From a virus: a stretch of 21,077 nucleotides of DNA. The notes under the pieces were generated by a model that saw only the letters and a list, made by a program, of their open reading frames with translations, searched no databases and was not told where the DNA came from. The stretch lies in the IMG/VR virus record IMGVR_UViG_3300042482_000615, positions 1-21,077 of that record; one strand, given 5' to 3'. The position numbers and the translations under genes were made by a program. Position 1 is the stretch's first letter, and each line of letters starts with the position of its first letter. Shown one piece after another: positions 1 to 8,600 of this stretch.

Positions 1-140
1 GTTTCCCAGACCTGCGCCAATGAAGCGTAGTTGGATTTGAAGAATGGATTCTTTGCGTCCTTGTGGACTGTTCCGTTTTCTGCCTGTGCTTTTGATAAGG
101 CAATTGCTAGTTCTGCTATGTTTTCGGATTGTGTGTTCAT
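1..140 (-). CDS. ERF-family single-strand annealing recombinase, N-terminal fragment (cut by window edge)
   Basis: Reading leftward from an ATG at 138-140, the frame stays open to the window edge and gives 46 residues beginning MNTQSENIAELAIALSKAQ. It continues through a KDAKNPFFKSNYASLAQVWE segment. The pattern I-x2-LA-x-AL-x2-AQ, then K-x-KNPFFKSxYAxL, is the hallmark N-terminus of the ERF superfamily (P22 Erf-like). These proteins bind single-stranded DNA and anneal complementary strands during phage recombination and replication. The start follows an AACCAGTAAAACAA leader with no Shine-Dalgarno sequence, 24 bases after the stop of the upstream small membrane-protein gene. Most of the protein lies outside the window, so neither the length nor the C-terminal DNA-binding tail can be judged. 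The family call rests on sequence pattern only but is distinctive. Confidence 0.85.
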   Translation of the reverse strand, partial: MNTQSENIAELAIALSKAQAENGTVHKDAKNPFFKSNYASLAQVWE

Positions 141-164
141 TTGTTTTACTGGTTTGTTGTTTGT

Positions 165-332
165 TTACTGGTTGATAAAATCTTCCCACTGCTCGCAAGT
201 GCGCTCGTCTTTCCTGCGCTTCTCGCAATACTTTTTGAAACGATGGAGGATGTTCTCTTGACCCAAGCGATAGCAAGCGAAGCAGGAGGCAAAGGACAAG
301 ATAAAATAGGAAACTGCGATTGATGTGGTCAT
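165..332 (-). CDS. Small membrane protein with N-terminal TM segment
   Basis: 55 aa. The ATG at 330-332 overlaps the TGA of the upstream gene (329-331) in an ATGA junction, which is why I prefer it over an in-frame extension reaching 407 that would run deep into the neighbour. Residues 1-20 (MTTSIAVSYFILSFASCFACY) form a hydrophobic, cysteine-containing segment. The remainder is charged and basic, with a KKYCEKRRKDERTCEQW stretch. The likely topology is a single N-terminal anchor with a cytoplasmic tail, or a signal-like segment. No family is recognised. It sits between another tiny membrane protein and the ERF recombinase, so it belongs to an early-type operon. A role in lysis, superinfection exclusion or host takeover is possible, but the sequence does not decide between them. 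Confidence 0.65.
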   Translation of the reverse strand: MTTSIAVSYFILSFASCFACYRLGQENILHRFKKYCEKRRKDERTCEQWEDFINQ

Positions 333-460
333 TTGTTTTGGGTGAGGATGAATGTTATGCCAATGATTGCGAATGCTGGTGCGATTACCATGAACGCATC
401 CAGACAATGCTGGAGCGTCACGATGACTGGAACTTGAGTGAATGTTTCGATGATGCTCAT
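329..460 (-). CDS. 43-aa single-pass membrane protein
   Basis: Start at 458-460, one base past the TAA of the upstream gene (462-464), in a TAATATG junction. The 43 aa read MSIIETFTQVPVIVTLQHC then a hydrophobic run LDAFMVIAPAFAIIGITFIL and a short TQNK tail. This is one predicted transmembrane helix at roughly residues 20-39. It is below 60 aa. A longer in-frame version reaching 610 would overlap the neighbour almost entirely and is rejected. Its stop overlaps the next start (ATGA), so the two membrane proteins are probably translationally coupled and may act together. The function is unknown. A holin-like or other small membrane role is conceivable, but nothing specific is visible. Confidence 0.6.
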   Translation of the reverse strand: MSIIETFTQVPVIVTLQHCLDAFMVIAPAFAIIGITFILTQNK

Positions 461-461
461 A

Positions 462-680
462 TTAGAAAAGAGCAAGTGCGTTCCGTGCTTCCTCGTCAGA
501 CAGGATGAGATCACTGCCGCAATCGAGGTAAGCGTGTTTGCCCGTGGACTGCTGCCAGCAGTAGAGGAGTCTGCGTCCGCTGCGTGATGTGAATGGAACC
601 TCGGTTCCACCGCAAGCGGGGATCCAGTTTCCTTGTGCGGCTTTTTCTGCGAGTTGGTTGATGAGGTCTGTGATGTTCAT
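462..680 (-). CDS. Small phage protein with CGGTE-PF...GRRLLYCWQ motif
   Basis: 72 aa beginning MNITDLINQLAEKAAQGNW. An N-terminal helix is followed by a compact segment with the motifs PACGGTEVPF, SGRRLLYCWQ, TGKHAYLDC and SDLILSDEEA. The cysteine/tryptophan/aromatic pattern resembles short uncharacterised phage proteins of the form xxEVPFxxxxGRRxLYxWxxxTGxHAYLDxxxD. I know no function for them. The ATG at 678-680 was chosen because the upstream in-frame region (to 767) overlaps the coding end of the preceding small gene and looks non-native. Three cysteines (C26, C43, C56) could bind a metal, but spacing alone is not proof. Confidence 0.65.
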   Translation of the reverse strand: MNITDLINQLAEKAAQGNWIPACGGTEVPFTSRSGRRLLYCWQQSTGKHAYLDCGSDLILSDEEARNALALF

Positions 681-715
681 AAGATCTGAAGAATAATCCA
701 ATCTGCTTGGGAATG

Positions 716-883
716 TCAACAATGTTTTTTTGGAAAGATTCCAGCGGATTTTAAAGCGTCTTTGCACTGGTCTATCAGCAAAGAATCCTTGTGACCATAT
801 GCGTCAACAACTGCTTGCAATGCTTGCACCAATTTTGTGTGCGAAGCGTTTTTGTAATGCTCAGAAGATTTGAATAGTTTCAT
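716..883 (-). CDS. Small hypothetical protein (55 aa)
   Basis: ATG at 881-883 and TGA at 716-718 give 55 residues beginning MKLFKSSEHYKNASHTKLVQ and ending FPKKHC. It fills what would otherwise be a 225-base gap between two genes on the same strand. Its start follows an AACCCAACCAACAAA leader like those of neighbouring genes. The middle (LVQALQAVVDAYG) looks amphipathic-helical. No recognised family. Support is position, fit between neighbours and leader type rather than homology. Confidence 0.5.
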   Translation of the reverse strand: MKLFKSSEHYKNASHTKLVQALQAVVDAYGHKDSLLIDQCKDALKSAGIFPKKHC

Positions 884-905
884 TTTGTTGGTTGGGTTTT
901 AAACT

Positions 906-1172
906 TTAGATTGAGCGAAGACGAATAAGTCTGTTTTTCAAAGTTAGGTTATTATTTAATTGTTGATTTATTTCAAATCTAGCCTCGATGCGTATTTTTT
1001 CTAAAGTATCAGACATATTGAGACGCTTATCATTAATTGCATTCATCAAGTCATATTTTGAACGATTAACCCATGCGGCCAACATGACTGGAGTTTTATT
1101 TTCAATAATCAAACTAACGTAAGCATCTGCGATTTTCTTAGCTTGGATTGATATTTTTGTAGTGGCTTTCAT
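906..1172 (-). CDS. Small basic protein, possible helix-turn-helix regulator
   Basis: 88 aa. The ATG at 1170-1172 (MKATTKISIQAKK) is preferred to an upstream TTG at 1214. The segment ENKTPVMLAAWVNRSKYDLMN followed by AINDKRLNMSDTLEKI has the spacing of a Cro/XRE-type helix-turn-helix: a LAxxVNxSxxxL recognition-helix-like stretch, a DKRL turn, then a helix L-x-K-I. The C-terminus is rich in N, L and R. It is the first gene after a gene-free stretch with a promoter-like sequence and a 13-bp dyad, a common arrangement for an autoregulated phage repressor or Cro. The HTH reading is my inference and not a firm family match. The protein could equally be an unknown helical accessory factor. Confidence 0.55.
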   Translation of the reverse strand: MKATTKISIQAKKIADAYVSLIIENKTPVMLAAWVNRSKYDLMNAINDKRLNMSDTLEKIRIEARFEINQQLNNNLTLKNRLIRLRSI

Positions 1173-1370
1173 TTGATTTGGTTTTTGGTTTCGTTGCTGG
1201 CGTTGCGCCTTCAACTACAAACAAGATACCAAGCCGCTTGGGTTATGCAATAATTATTTTCATTTATTTTTCACCTAAGATAAAAATAGTTACTTAATTC
1301 TGTTGACACCCGCAGATGCCGATAGAATCAAGCTGTGCGGATAAGAACCAAGTGACATACTAGCATCTAA
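1173..1370 (-). other. Gene-free stretch of about 200 bases
   Basis: I find no coding sequence longer than 22 codons here that fits its neighbours. It is the longest non-coding stretch in the window. Besides the promoter/dyad at 1223-1250 it shows a 5-bp CCGCA/TGCGG pair with a long loop (about 1310-1340), which lacks a following T-run and so is not a convincing terminator. It probably separates the late (virion plus small genes) unit from an early unit running to the ERF gene. Confidence 0.5.
1223..1250 (-). promoter_or_regulatory. Candidate promoter with operator-like dyad in the spacer
   Basis: On the minus strand TTGCAT (1250-1245) is followed after 16 bases by TATCTT (1228-1223), a weak sigma70-like -35/-10 pair. 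The spacer contains the 13-bp dyad CCAAGCGGCTTGG (1229-1241): six perfect base pairs around one central base. A transcript would start near 1215, giving a leader of about 43 bases before the ATG at 1172. The box matches are modest and the host's sigma factors are unknown. The gene-free context and the dyad position are the main support. Confidence 0.35.
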
Positions 1371-1526
1371 CTAGGTTGCCGCGCAGATTTCCATCTTTCG
1401 AGGTCTGCCACCTTTCGCACCATTAGCCCGTGCTGCCTCAACTTTTTTATCGGTAGAAACGCATCCACCCTTGCGTCCAATCTCGGACAAAAACTGCCGC
1501 ACTACATCAGGAATCGTTGTCTTCAT
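1371..1526 (-). CDS. Small basic protein of the ...KKGG...ARANGAKGGRPRK type
   Basis: 51 aa beginning MKTTIPDVVRQFLSEIGRKGG and containing AARANGAKGGRPRK near the end. The two repeated GRKGG/AKGGRPRK basic elements flank a short V-S-T-D-K-K-V-E helix. This is typical of a small family frequent in phages and bacteria, in which the basic GRPRK end resembles an AT-hook-like nucleic-acid contact. Of two close starts (1532 and 1526) I choose 1526, because an AAAGAGAG stretch lies at a usable distance upstream. The frame stays open to 1658, but that would overlap the whole neighbour. Function unknown; DNA binding is an inference from charge. Confidence 0.7.
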   Translation of the reverse strand: MKTTIPDVVRQFLSEIGRKGGCVSTDKKVEAARANGAKGGRPRKMEICAAT

Positions 1527-1674
1527 CGTCATCTCTCTTTTTGGATTTTCGTCGGGAAGACCAGTCGATATCGTCGTAGTTGTCTTGGTATTTTCGTTCC
1601 CAAGTTTTGGTTCTGGGCTTATCTCCCTTGCCGTTTCTGTGCCACTCATTGCCGTCAATCTTTCCGTGGCTCAT
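1507..1674 (-). CDS. Small GKGDKPR...NYDDI phage protein
   Basis: 55 aa, MSHGKIDGNEWHRNGKGDKPR, followed by a KYQDNYDDIDW segment and a charged tail KSKKRDDDEDNDS. The GKGDxxR...Y-x2-NYDxI pattern matches a short uncharacterised family common in tailed-phage genomes. The start is supported by one of the few good Shine-Dalgarno sites in the window: AAGGAGCAGG precedes ATGATG, and the second ATG (1672-1674) is 7 bases after GGAG. It overlaps the end of the upstream gene by 20 bases and the next gene's start by 20 bases. Role unknown. Confidence 0.65.
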   Translation of the reverse strand: MSHGKIDGNEWHRNGKGDKPRTKTWERKYQDNYDDIDWSSRRKSKKRDDDEDNDS

Positions 1675-1897
1675 CATCCTGCTCCTTGGTTTGGAATACT
1701 CCGTCACGCACGAAAATATGCTCCATCAATTTTGCTGCGAGGACGAACTTGAAGCTCGTCTCTTGGAGTGTCCGCATCACGTCATGGTAAACGTCATGCT
1801 GGGTGATTTTGGTTAGGTCGATTTGTGAGAGTACGGCATCAATTGCTTGTTGCGTCTCTTCTTCTCCCGCTTGTTTTGGTGTGTTTGTATCTGACAT
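1655..1897 (-). CDS. Small acidic helical hypothetical protein
   Basis: 80 aa starting MSDTNTPKQAGEEETQQAID, 5 bases after the TAA of the upstream gene in a TAATAAATATG context with no Shine-Dalgarno. The middle (AIDAVLSQIDLTKITQHDVY, then MRTLQETSFKFVLAAKLMEH) is predicted to be helical and amphipathic, and the C-terminus is highly charged. Not recognised. The gene is supported by tight spacing on both sides and normal amino-acid composition. Confidence 0.6.
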   Translation of the reverse strand: MSDTNTPKQAGEEETQQAIDAVLSQIDLTKITQHDVYHDVMRTLQETSFKFVLAAKLMEHIFVRDGVFQTKEQDDEPRKD

Positions 1898-1902
1898 ATT
1901 TA

Positions 1903-2148
1903 TTATTGGTTGAATGATTGTTTCTCACGCTCGATGAGCATGGCATCTGCATCGACGAATGACAACTCTGCCACTATCTCTGGCAACTCGCCAGAGAATT
2001 CTTCTGATGCCCTGTAGCCCCGCAGTGATGCCGCTGCGAAGTAGTCCCTCATGCCCATGCCAGAGTTTGGCTTTACTGATCCAGTCTTTGCGTCTCCACC
2101 GAAATGAGGCACTGGGAATGCAGGGTGGTTGTTGCGTTTAGTAGCCAT
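1903..2148 (-). CDS. Small phage protein with GMGMRDYFAAASL motif
   Basis: 81 aa with start MATKRNNHPAFPVPHFGG at 2146-2148, overlapping the upstream stop by 11 bases. A longer in-frame version to 2214 would run through the neighbour and is rejected. The layout, NHPAFPVP at the N-terminus, then G-M-x-M-R-D-Y-F-A-A-x-S-L-R-G and a C-terminal DADAMLIER, is that of a frequent small phage/prophage family (NxPAFPxx...GMTLRDYFAAxAL...ADAMLxxR). That family has no assigned function that I know. I am confident about the family resemblance and cannot say what it does. Confidence 0.75.
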   Translation of the reverse strand: MATKRNNHPAFPVPHFGGDAKTGSVKPNSGMGMRDYFAAASLRGYRASEEFSGELPEIVAELSFVDADAMLIEREKQSFNQ

Positions 2149-2320
2149 GCAATTTAGCGAGGAACTCGCGTTGAATTTTTCTGCGTTCTGGAGTTCTCGT
2201 CCAGAAGAACGCACAGGCTTGATCGACTACAATTGACAAGCGACGAATCCAAGGATCATCGTGATCCTCGACTCCGCACTGGTTACGTCCAATCCCTTTG
2301 ACTGGTTTTGTATTTTTCAT
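2138..2320 (-). CDS. Small hypothetical protein (60 aa)
   Basis: 60 aa, MKNTKPVKGIGRNQCGVEDH, then DDPWIRRLSIVVDQACAFFW and a basic helix RTPERRKIQREFLAKLHGY. The start lies in TATTAATACATATG, the same AT-rich box that precedes the gene starting at 15737. This is a useful sign that it is a true start. It overlaps the next gene by 11 bases. Tryptophan- and arginine-rich; no recognised family. Confidence 0.6.
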   Translation of the reverse strand: MKNTKPVKGIGRNQCGVEDHDDPWIRRLSIVVDQACAFFWTRTPERRKIQREFLAKLHGY

Positions 2321-2340
2321 ATGTATTAATAGATAAAAGG

Positions 2341-2478
2341 CTATTTCTTTTTAGTCTTAGCTTTCTTTTGTACGGCATAGGCAATAGCGAGTGCTTGCTT
2401 CTGCGGCTTGCCGTGTTTCATTTCAGTTTTTAGATTGCGTTCAAAGCAATTCTGTGAGGCACATTTTCGTAGTGGCAT
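2341..2478 (-). CDS. 45-aa GKPQKQAxAIAY family protein
   Basis: ATG at 2476-2478 and TAG at 2341-2343 encode MPLRKCASQNCFERNLKTEM followed by KHGKPQKQALAIAYAVQKKA and a lysine tail. The EMKxGKPxKQAxAIAYxxxxKA stretch is very common in tiny phage proteins. It is basic and helical, with a CxxxxC pair (C6, C11). Function unknown. The start lies four bases after the stop of the 51-aa gene, in AATAAACCTATG. The protein is too short for most gene callers but has recognisable family character. Confidence 0.75.
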   Translation of the reverse strand: MPLRKCASQNCFERNLKTEMKHGKPQKQALAIAYAVQKKAKTKKK

Positions 2479-2482
2479 AGGT

Positions 2483-2638
2483 TTATTCTTCTTCTTGTTC
2501 TATTTCTTTTAACAATTCATTTAAGTCAGCACCTTCTTCAAGTGCTTCGCTTAAATCATTGTCATCATCTTCAGTTTGGATTGGAAGATTTCTCATTAGT
2601 TTAGCATATTCCGCTAAATCTTTTTCATCATTCTTCAT
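2483..2638 (-). CDS. 51-aa acidic protein overlapping the end of the giant gene
   Basis: ATG at 2636-2638 and TAA at 2483-2485 give MKNDEKDLAEYAKLMRNLPI then an acidic run (TEDDDNDLSEALEEGADLNE) ending EIEQEEE. It starts 11 bases before the stop of the 2653-aa gene in another frame. The next gene starts 4 bases after its end. It is strongly acidic, like the tail of the giant protein (SIDESIDEQIDEDTDEE). It could be a partner or regulator of that protein, or a DNA mimic; both are speculation. The tight fit on both sides makes it a credible gene. Confidence 0.6.
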   Translation of the reverse strand: MKNDEKDLAEYAKLMRNLPIQTEDDDNDLSEALEEGADLNELLKEIEQEEE

Positions 2639-5600
2639 CAGTGTCTTCATCTATTTGTTCATCTATTGATTCGTCTATTGATTCGTCTTTATTTTTTTGA
2701 GATTTGAGAACCTCGGATGCTTCTGAAAACGTCAAAGGCTTTTTACTTTTTGGGAAAAATACACTAAAGATTTCATCAAAGCTAGATTTTTCTGCCCCCT
2801 CTGCTCCTGTCCATCCACGATCATCCCAGTTATGCTTTTCTGCAAACCACAAAATAGCCTGTAAATCGTCAGGATTCATTCCAAGTTTCTTTGCTGCGCG
2901 TTGCATTACAACCTGACCCAAAGCGAAATCTTCGTTGGTTACACCAGTTTCGGATTTAGGTTGAATTCTCCAAGGTGTTCCATATCCTTCGTGCAATATC
3001 TGACGCATGAATCTTGCTGCCCAAACATCGATTGTTGCTTGAACAGTCCTGCCAGATAAGTTTCCTGCAAAGTTTGGGGTCTTTGGTGCTTTGCGATTAT
3101 CCAACCAAGTTCCAGCAATAACTTTCATTACTGCCATTGAATTTGCATTGAACTTCTTTCCATTTGATCTTAATGGCATTAATCCAGAAGCATTAATAAC
3201 AATTGAAAACCTATTCTTTTTAGTCCTGTCTTCTGGTTTGATAGCTATTAAGTCTTTTAGCTTTTTAACCTCTGATTGTATTACCTTTTGTTTTTTCCCA
3301 GTTAATTTTTTTGCTGCCTTATTAAGATCTGATATCTTGTTCTTTATAACTGCAATATAATTCCTATCATCAATAAGATCGTTTAATTCGTTCTTACTTT
3401 CAGCATTAATCATTTCAAGATATGCTTTTCTATTTGAATCATATCTGCCAGATTTCATGCCTTCATATCCATCCATTGCTTGAAGGAAATTTTCATTTAC
3501 TGGGGTTTTTGCGCTAGTTGCACCAAGCAATTGCGAAAGAAGCTCGCGCCCCTCAACACCCAAAGCATTTAAAAGGTTTTCACGCATTCTGCTATACCAA
3601 CCAGAACCTGCCGCTATATCAGCATTCTTCATTGCTTCATTGGTCTTATTGACCATGATGTTTGCAGCAGCATCAACAGCACCAGAATCAATTGCAGCAT
3701 TGATCTTCTTTTGAGCAACTCCGCTTACGTCATAAGCAAGTTCATCATAATTTGGTTTTGTTGTGTCTTCTGGATCATTGCCAGAATAATTATCTACAAA
3801 AGGAGATGCAAGCAGGTCGTATTTTTGTTGTACAAATTTAGGATCCCCCTTTGGATCAGTTAATGGTTTTCCATTTCTAATTTCTTGTAGAACAGGAACC
3901 GTTTCATCATCACCTGAGTCTATTGTGATGTATTGTTTTTCTGCTTCTTTTTTCTTTTTAGGTTCTTTTTTAGCAGTCTTAGGCTTTTTAGCACCCTCCG
4001 CTGGCATGAACTGCAAGCCAGTTTTGTCAGAAGATTGCATGCCTTTTTCTGAGCTATCAGTATCAATAGATGGAACTAATAAAACATCAAAAGGAGTCCA
4101 ATCTACTGCAATTTTTTCTCCATATTCATTTGTTTCATATTTGGTAGCCCCATTGTAATCTGCGTCATACATCATTACGCCAGATTTATGTTTAAATGTA
4201 TCACCTTTAACGTGTTCCCATCCTCTTGTTTTTAACAAATCACGAACATCATCTGTTTCGTATTGATCACCATCAACTTGTTTTTGTTTTGTAATTACTC
4301 CATTGTCATCAAACGAAATTATTTCAATACTGCTTTGTGGAAAAAGTTTATTATGTAATGCAACGCGAGTTAAAAACTCATCTTTTGTTGCTGGTCTTGA
4401 TTTTGAAGATTCTGAATCTTTCCACATTCCAAATCCTTTTTGTTTACTTCTAAAATCTTTGTAATAAGTATTTCCAGATTTAAATGTGTTAGCTTCACCT
4501 CCACCAGATTCAGATGATATTTCATCCATTTCACTAAAATCAGGGATGCTTTTTTCGGAGATAGTAGGTTTCAACTCCATATCAGGCAGCATAGCCTTGC
4601 CCCGCACAGGAGGCTCAATTTTGCCCAGCGAGAGTGCCTTCGCTCCAACCACCTTGGTTGGTGCGGATATGCCCTCTAGGGGGCGTATACGCGCAGAGAT
4701 CGACTCGTATTCGGTGGGTTGCTCTGCTGGCATGAATTGCAACTGACCACCACGGACTTTACCTGCCATTTCGGGAGTGATGTTTACACGCCAGATTGGT
4801 TTCAACTCTTCAGCGTCTAATTTAGACAATGCCCGTCTTGCATTTTCTGATTTTATAGGATCAATATCTTGTGATTGCTCAATGAGTTTTTGACGATATG
4901 GACTATTTTTATCTGCTACATTGATTGTAGACCTCTCAACCTTGCCACCCATCTTGGCAACATACTTGCCAACCTCTTTAGGAAGGATTTGATCGTAGAA
5001 TCCCTTCATTCCTTCGCCACCGACTTTAAGATCAAGTCCAGATAGTGAGTGATATTCGTCACCATCCTCTGTTTCTCGCTTCTTACCTTTATTTTCTTGC
5101 ATTTTTTGTGCAAGTTCTTTGCCGAATGTTGCCTCTACTTCAGAGAGTTCCATTCCTTCTTTTGAAAATACTTCATTCTTTCCTTTTATGGCAGACGCTG
5201 AATAAAGACCATCTTCGTCAATTGAATAATCAATTGCATCAACCTGCTTGCTCAAGTCATATCGTTCGGCTTGCGTATCACCAGTAGTCCAACCAATCCA
5301 CTTCTTGTCTGCATCCACGGCATCGCGCAATGCGCGTTTGAAGAGTTGGATAGACCAGTCTTTGCGGAATGGTGCGTCTGGGATTAAAGATTTATCATTA
5401 CTTGCATTAATTTTATCAGCAAGTTCATACCATCTGGATTTTTCTACTTCAGATAAATTTGAAACTCCACCAATTTGTTTTGCTTTTTCGGTTAAAGCAT
5501 TTGATTCATTTATTTCTTCTTGTGTTGCAGCATACCCCTTCTCCCTACCTGCCTGATGCCTATCAGACTGAAACTCCTCAACAAAATCCCCCTTGTTACC

Positions 5601-8600
5601 CTGCGCGTCTGTGCGCTCGTTGAGACGCATATGCGCTACATAGTTGGGTGTGTCTGGGAAGTGGGAGGAGGTGTATGAGGGGATAGTTGGATCTATTTCA
5701 TTTTTGTATTGATCAAATAAGCGGTTTTTTTGAGTTTCATTTAAATCATCAAATGACCCAAGATTCATTTCTTCAAACCATTGCTTGAATGGAGGTTTGT
5801 TTTGCTTAACTGGCATCGTCATCACCACCTCTCGGTAGTTTGCGCCACCGGGGAGTTGCAGCCCTGCAAATCTTGGAGGATTAGCTAAACCTTGTCCTTG
5901 TAAATCCAGCTTCTCTGCTCGCGTATTTAAAAACTCGTTTTCTCGAAAATACTTTTCAGCGGTCTTTTTGTCCCCACGTCTTTGAGCTTGTTGAGCCAAC
6001 GCCATCACTCTCTCTGCTTCATTGTATAGAGTGTCAGTTGTGCTTTGATCCCTGATATTCATTAATTTGATCAACTCATCGTACTTATCCTCTCCGAATG
6101 ATGGGTCATCAATCGGATGATCTTTGAGGTTTCTGTATTCAGCCTCAAGTTGATTTAACCTATTCTGATCAAATGCTTCCTTGCCACCAAGCGTTACTTC
6201 ATCAAACTTAATAGCACCCTCGTTGCGAAGGTAATCCATGACCTTGTCTTTCGGAACCTTGCCGCTGTTCTCCGCTGCAAGACGATCAATCTCACCAAGC
6301 ACTCCAGACCACTTTAGTTCCTCGGCCTTTGCATTCTGTGGGTTGTTGACGATTGCCTTGAGTTGTTCTGGTGACGCAAATTTACCCGTGACTTTCTCGT
6401 CGATGGTCTTTTGTAGACCTGAGTACATTCCACGTTCGGAGGTAGGGTAGCGTTCCGTTTCTGCTGGCATGAATTGAGTTGCCGATACTGATACCTCTGG
6501 TTCGCTTTCCATTGGATCTTCTGGCATGAATGCAGGGTCAAACATGGAAACAATACGAATATTTCCGTTTTCCTCATCAAGCGATTCCGCTGGTTTTAAG
6601 TCATCACCTTCACGCAACTTGGATTCTAGTTGATCAAGATTTCCTGTATTGATTGCGTTACGAATTTCTTCAGCGGTTACAGACGGAAGGTCATTTGCAA
6701 AATCCTCTGGAGTTTGGAAGTCTGCCAATGGGTTCTCCGCTGGCATATAGTTGTCTCTATTCAACTCATAGTTGAATGGCATCTTCTGCAAGGCAGACTC
6801 GTTGTACTGGTTTATGCGATCAATTCTTCTTGAACGAACAATAACATCAATTGGATCTTTTCCTTTTTGAACTGGCAATTTAGTCCTGCGCGGATTTGCT
6901 GCTTTTGTGTCAGCATTCCATACGTTGAATAAATCGTTTACAGCATTCTTCTTTTCAAGAGCAACAGCGGCATCTGTATCAAGACCAGTTTCACCACGAT
7001 CACCTTTAGAATGGTTATCAAGCACTTTAATAACATCACTCCAAAAGTTTGCAGTATCACCATTCCACAACTTTAAATTCTCTGGTTTTTTAGCAAGCCA
7101 AGCATTCATCTTGTCATGCATCCTGCTAACGGAAATTGTTGTGATTAGAAAGTTACCTTGTTTAGAAAACTGGAATCCAATTGGAATTTCATCTCGGATT
7201 TGGGGAGACAATGCCCTAGATTTACCTCCGCGCATTGCGGCTTGATACTCCATGTACATCCTAGTGCCATCTTTTCTACGAAGGATTTCATTAACAAATA
7301 GAATCTGACGTTTAAGATTCGGAGAAACAATGGTGTTTGGAAGTGCAAGAACAGCATTAACCTGTGCCTCGCTCATCACTCCGCGATAGTTTCCATTTCC
7401 AGTATCTTCCAATTGCAATGCACCTTTGGATAATGCAGAATCGATAGCGTTACGGATAACCTTTCCGCGATTCCGTGACCTAGCTTCAATTTCACGATTG
7501 GATAGGATCTTTGGACTTCCATCAACATTACGAGCGATTCGTGTTCCAACCTCAACCTGCGTTCCATCAGGCATAGTGCCAAATGTGATTTCAGGCCCAA
7601 GGTTCATTGGGATTCCCTTTTCATCCACCAATTGCCCACCTTGAATTCGGTATGTTCCAACAAATGGATCCACTCCAGCTTCAGGCGGAAGCGGAATCTC
7701 CTGTTTACTTCCATCTGGAGCGGTCATTGTTGCAACCTGCTCCTTCTCGAAAATATCGGAATTCTTGAATTTTTCCTGCAATGAACGATCAGAAAGAATC
7801 TTCGTAAGCGGAATCTCTACTTCTTCTTTTCTAGCATCGCCCTCGTAGACCATGCTCTGGTTTAAATTATTTAATTGGCGTTGGTATTGCCGAATCATTG
7901 CAAGCGATTCTGGGGTCAATTCCGCTCCAAGAACAGTGGATATGTCACCACTATCATCAACGATGATTCCACCCTTGCGGAGCGTTTCCTTTATTGTCTT
8001 TAAAACACCATTCTGTGTCTTTACCTCAATCCAATCGACAACTTGCCTTCCAATTGAATCTAATCCAGCCCGTTTTCCACCATTAATTCTGCCAGATCTT
8101 CCTGCGATTTCTGAAAGGACTTCTTCTTTGATATACGCTCGTAGTTTATCTTGATCACCAAATTGCGCCTTAAATGACTCTCCATTGTCAGATGGTGACA
8201 TTGCAGCAGCATAAGTGTCTGCATATGCGTCTAATTTTTCATCCGAATAAACTCCCTGTGTAACCTTGTTAATAGTTCCATCATCGTTAACAATGTTTTG
8301 ATCAAACAACTCCCTGCGAATAGGAGCAAGCATATCACGCACTTCAGAAAATTGGCTCAATGCGTGTTGCATTTCATGCCCAACTACATTTCGGACATTG
8401 AATCCTTCTCCTGAAAGTTGTTTTACTAAATCGCCATTGATTACAATCGTTGCTCCTTGCAAGTTCTGCTTACGCATGAATGCTGGAGTCTCGCTTCCGT
8501 CAGAAATAGCACCACCACGGGCAGATTGCAGTGAACCAACTTCATTGTAAAACCTATCTACAACCTTCCTTGCGTTTACTAAACTCTCACTTTCTTGTGG

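Noticed and set aside
690-719. TTGACA...TATTCT promoter-like pair on the minus strand before the gene starting at 680
   Set aside because: The -35 is perfect but spacing is 18 and the -10 matches only 4 of 6. The transcript would start almost at the ATG, and TTGACA overlaps a coding stop codon. Likely chance.
1303-1308. TTGACA on the plus strand
   Set aside because: No good -10 at the right distance and no plus-strand gene downstream.
1310-1340. CCGCA/TGCGG inverted pair in the gene-free stretch as a terminator
   Set aside because: The stem is only 5 bp with a 21-base loop, and no T-run follows on either strand.
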